Below are positions 62,389-64,000 of a DNA stretch of 64,000 nucleotides, piece after piece. The DNA comes from Alphaproteobacteria bacterium. GTDB lineage: Bacteria > Pseudomonadota > Alphaproteobacteria > Rhizobiales > Rhizobiaceae. How positions within the stretch are numbered: the stretch's first letter is position 1; the number at the start of each line of letters is the position of its first letter. The stretch is taken from the NCBI GenBank assembly GCA_024742485.1, contig JANSYK010000002.1, forward strand, positions 1,674,001-1,738,000, read 5' to 3'. The translations under genes and the position numbers were made by a program. Under the pieces are notes generated by a model. That model saw only the letters and a list, made by a program, of their open reading frames with translations, did no database searches and was not told the DNA's origin.

Positions 62389-63096
62389 ATGCCCACACCC
62401 CTCGTCGTTTCCGAAGTCGCCAAAAGTTTCACCATGCATCTGCGGGACGGAATCCGCCTGCCGGTTGTCAGCAATGTCACGTTTGCGCTCAGCGCCGGGG
62501 AATGCGCCGTACTCGGCGGACCTTCCGGCATTGGCAAGAGTTCCATTCTGAAAATGCTGTATGGAAACTATTCGGTCGACGCCGGGCAGGTTCTGGTAAC
62601 CCATGACGGCCGGACAGTGGATCTGGCCAGTGCCGATCCGCGCGAGGTGCTGACCATCCGCCGCGATGTGATTGGCTATGTCAGTCAGTTTTTACGGACC
62701 GTTCCGCGGGTGGCTGCTGTCGATGTCGTGGCTGAGCCGCTTCTGTCGCAGGGCATTGAACAAAGCGAGGCGCGGAGGCGGGCGGAAAAGTTGCTGGACC
62801 AGCTCAATCTGCCGGAAAAACTCTGGTCACTACCGCCAGCGACCTTTTCCGGAGGTGAGCAGCAGCGCGTCAACATAGCGCGTGGTTTCATCACGTCTCA
62901 TCCGGTGTTGCTGCTCGATGAACCGACAGCATCGCTGGATGCGGCCAACCGTGCGGTGGTTGTTGAACTGATCCGTTCCAAGAAAGCGACCGGAACCGCG
63001 CTCCTGGGCATCTTTCACGATTCTGATGTGCGTGACGAAGTGGCCGATCGGATTATCGATGTTTCGACATTTCGTGCAACGCTGGATGCGGCCTGA
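62389..63096 (+). CDS. phnL: Phosphonate C-P lyase ATPase PhnL
   Basis: The 235-residue ABC ATPase has Walker A (LGGPSGIGKSSILKMLYGNY), signature FSGGEQQRVNIARGF and Walker B (LLLDEPTASLD). PhnL works with PhnGHI in forming the ribosyl phosphonate intermediate. Its stop shares a base with the start of the next ORF. Confidence 0.95.
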   Translation: MPTPLVVSEVAKSFTMHLRDGIRLPVVSNVTFALSAGECAVLGGPSGIGKSSILKMLYGNYSVDAGQVLVTHDGRTVDLASADPREVLTIRRDVIGYVSQFLRTVPRVAAVDVVAEPLLSQGIEQSEARRRAEKLLDQLNLPEKLWSLPPATFSGGEQQRVNIARGFITSHPVLLLDEPTASLDAANRAVVVELIRSKKATGTALLGIFHDSDVRDEVADRIIDVSTFRATLDAA

Positions 63097-63356
63097 TGAA
63101 ACTGTCCGAGTATCCGCTGATTCATCCGACGGCCGCGACCCGTGATTGTTCGTTTGGCCGCTATACCGAAATTGACGAGTTTTCTGCCCTCAAGAATGTC
63201 CGGCTGACCATTCCCGTGGGACAGATGGTCCGCGTTTTCGGTCGATGGGATGCCGATGCTGATTGTCTGAAATTGCTTGAAACATACACAACACTGCGGA
63301 TTGGGAATATGTCACCTATATGGGGTTATTGGTTCTGGCGACCGAGTACCCTTTGA
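63096..63356 (+). pseudogene. Truncated left-handed beta-helix acetyltransferase-like ORF (phn-associated)
   Basis: The 86-residue ORF starts LSEYPLIHPTAATRDCSFGRYTEIDEFSAL, the N-terminus of the DapH/CAT-like acetyltransferase usually found after phnL in alphaproteobacteria, whose full length is near 200 residues. After about residue 36 the sequence no longer resembles that family (RLTIPVGQMVRVFGRWDADADCLKLL...) and ends early. The frame after the stop also does not restore the family. Likely a deleted remnant, though a short functional protein is possible. It starts at a TGATG overlap with phnL. Confidence 0.6.
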
Positions 63357-63432
63357 TGATATTTCAAACGCCATACGCGGTCGCCTGATGGGACGTGACA
63401 AAGCCTGATAGAAAGGGTGCGGGGAGCTACAC

Positions 63433-64000
63433 ATGCGATATGCGATCTATTTTGCGCCGCCGCTGAATGATGCCATAAGCCGGGTTGCCGCCAACTGGCT
63501 GGGGCGCAATCCCTTTACCGACGAGATGATCGAGGCACCGGCGATCACCGGCCTGACGTCTGCCGAAATCGCCTTTTTCACCGCGGCGCCGCGCCGGTAC
63601 GGATTTCACGGGACGCTCAAGGCGCCATTTCGCCTTGCTGACGGTCGGGGCGAGGACGCATTGCTCCGTGCGCTCGACAACTTTGCCCCAACCGTGCAGG
63701 CGTTTGAAATTCCGAAAATGGTGATCGGCAGGATCGGGCCCTTCTTTGCTCTGGTTCCTGAAGGACCGGTGCCGGATCTGGCCGATCTTGCAGCCCGCGC
63801 AACCAGGGAATTCGAAATGTTCCGTGCGCCGTTGAGCGAGTCGGACATCGAACGGCGCAACCCGGACAAATTGTCGTCAGCCCAACTCGCATATTTGCAC
63901 CAATGGGGGTATCCTTACGTCCTCGACGAGTTCCGGTTTCACATGACGCTCACGGGTCCGATTGAAGCGACGGATTCAGACCGGGTGGAACAGGCGCTTC
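63433..64000 (+). CDS. DUF1045 2H-phosphoesterase-like phosphonate protein (3' end outside window)
   Basis: About 189 codons are visible, with no stop before the window end. Two His-x-Thr motifs, YGFHGTLKAPF and FRFHMTLTGPI, identify a 2H phosphoesterase fold, and the sequence matches DUF1045 of phosphonate operons. By analogy it may hydrolyse cyclic ribose phosphates formed by the C-P lyase. GGGGAG precedes ATG 63433 by six bases. It follows the truncated acetyltransferase-like ORF. Confidence 0.88.
   Translation, partial: MRYAIYFAPPLNDAISRVAANWLGRNPFTDEMIEAPAITGLTSAEIAFFTAAPRRYGFHGTLKAPFRLADGRGEDALLRALDNFAPTVQAFEIPKMVIGRIGPFFALVPEGPVPDLADLAARATREFEMFRAPLSESDIERRNPDKLSSAQLAYLHQWGYPYVLDEFRFHMTLTGPIEATDSDRVEQAL

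Noticed and set aside
1-64000. tRNA, rRNA, CRISPR arrays, insertion sequences and prophage genes
   Set aside because: I scanned for cloverleaf-type intergenic segments, evenly spaced short repeats, transposase motifs and phage structural proteins and saw none; this is by eye, so a small tRNA could be missed.

Overview
The window looks like a chromosomal segment of a free-living, probably marine alphaproteobacterium; Hyphomicrobiales is my best guess and Rhodobacterales the alternative. The evidence is the overall gene style (GcvA-type LysR regulators, a GcvT-fused FAD dehydrogenase, a CYP116B-like self-sufficient P450), a DmsC-anchored sulfite dehydrogenase of the SoeABC type, and a C-P lyase operon with PhnF and a DUF1045 protein. 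Coding density is high. I see no rRNA, tRNA, insertion sequence, prophage or CRISPR array.

Region by region. 1-3.1 kb is the edge of a sugar-type catabolic locus (NAD epimerase, ThuA-like protein, Gfo/Idh/MocA dehydrogenase). 3.3-7.0 kb holds a DUF3307 membrane protein facing a two-gene operon: a cyclic-nucleotide-binding protein and a 908-residue ABC exporter-like protein with degenerate ATPase motifs. 7.3-17.2 kb is catabolic: a dienelactone hydrolase, a dimethylglycine-dehydrogenase-like enzyme, a GcvA-like regulator, a Rieske oxygenase coupled to a tiny unknown protein, an ALDH7-type semialdehyde dehydrogenase, a LacI regulator and a PhyH dioxygenase. Together these look like a route for an N-methylated six-membered ring compound. 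17.2-26.1 kb carries a Tat-exported unknown, a YghU-like GST, a BASS transporter, a TetR/NAD(P)-binding/DUF1772 locus with visible operators, a KefF/KefC pair, and a CcdA plus periplasmic thioredoxin pair.

26.4-30.9 kb is soeABC, divergent from the CcdA/thioredoxin pair. 31.0-43.2 kb holds a sterol-desaturase/HD-oxygenase operon with a divergent LysR gene, a GNAT protein, a Tat-exported sulfurtransferase with a 1-Cys peroxiredoxin, the P450-reductase fusion, another LysR gene, membrane proteins and a DUF427-adenylate cyclase fusion. The cyclase is divergent from a truncated globin with a C-terminal extension. 44-51.7 kb includes a ureidoglycine aminohydrolase-like cupin, a CrtI-like FAD enzyme, an aminotransferase, an AraC/DUF2000 pair and a divergently split mnmC (MnmD and an FAD oxidase). 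51.8-55 kb is a run of three transporters. 55-57.6 kb pairs an HTH-fused citrate synthase with a CoA-transferase whose halves appear in permuted order. 57.6-64 kb is the phosphonate operon: phnF facing phnGHIJKL, a truncated acetyltransferase-like ORF, and a DUF1045 2H-phosphoesterase cut by the window end.

Themes that tie genes together are oxidation of sulfite (soeABC, with possible thiol supply from CcdA/thioredoxin), phosphonate use (phn operon, with a PhnZ-like HD protein as an outlying candidate), catabolism of methylated nitrogen compounds, and cyclic-nucleotide signalling (a cyclase at 42 kb and a CNB protein at 4 kb). A dispersed repeat of about 90 bp with a perfect 11-bp hairpin occurs twice, each time between convergent genes.
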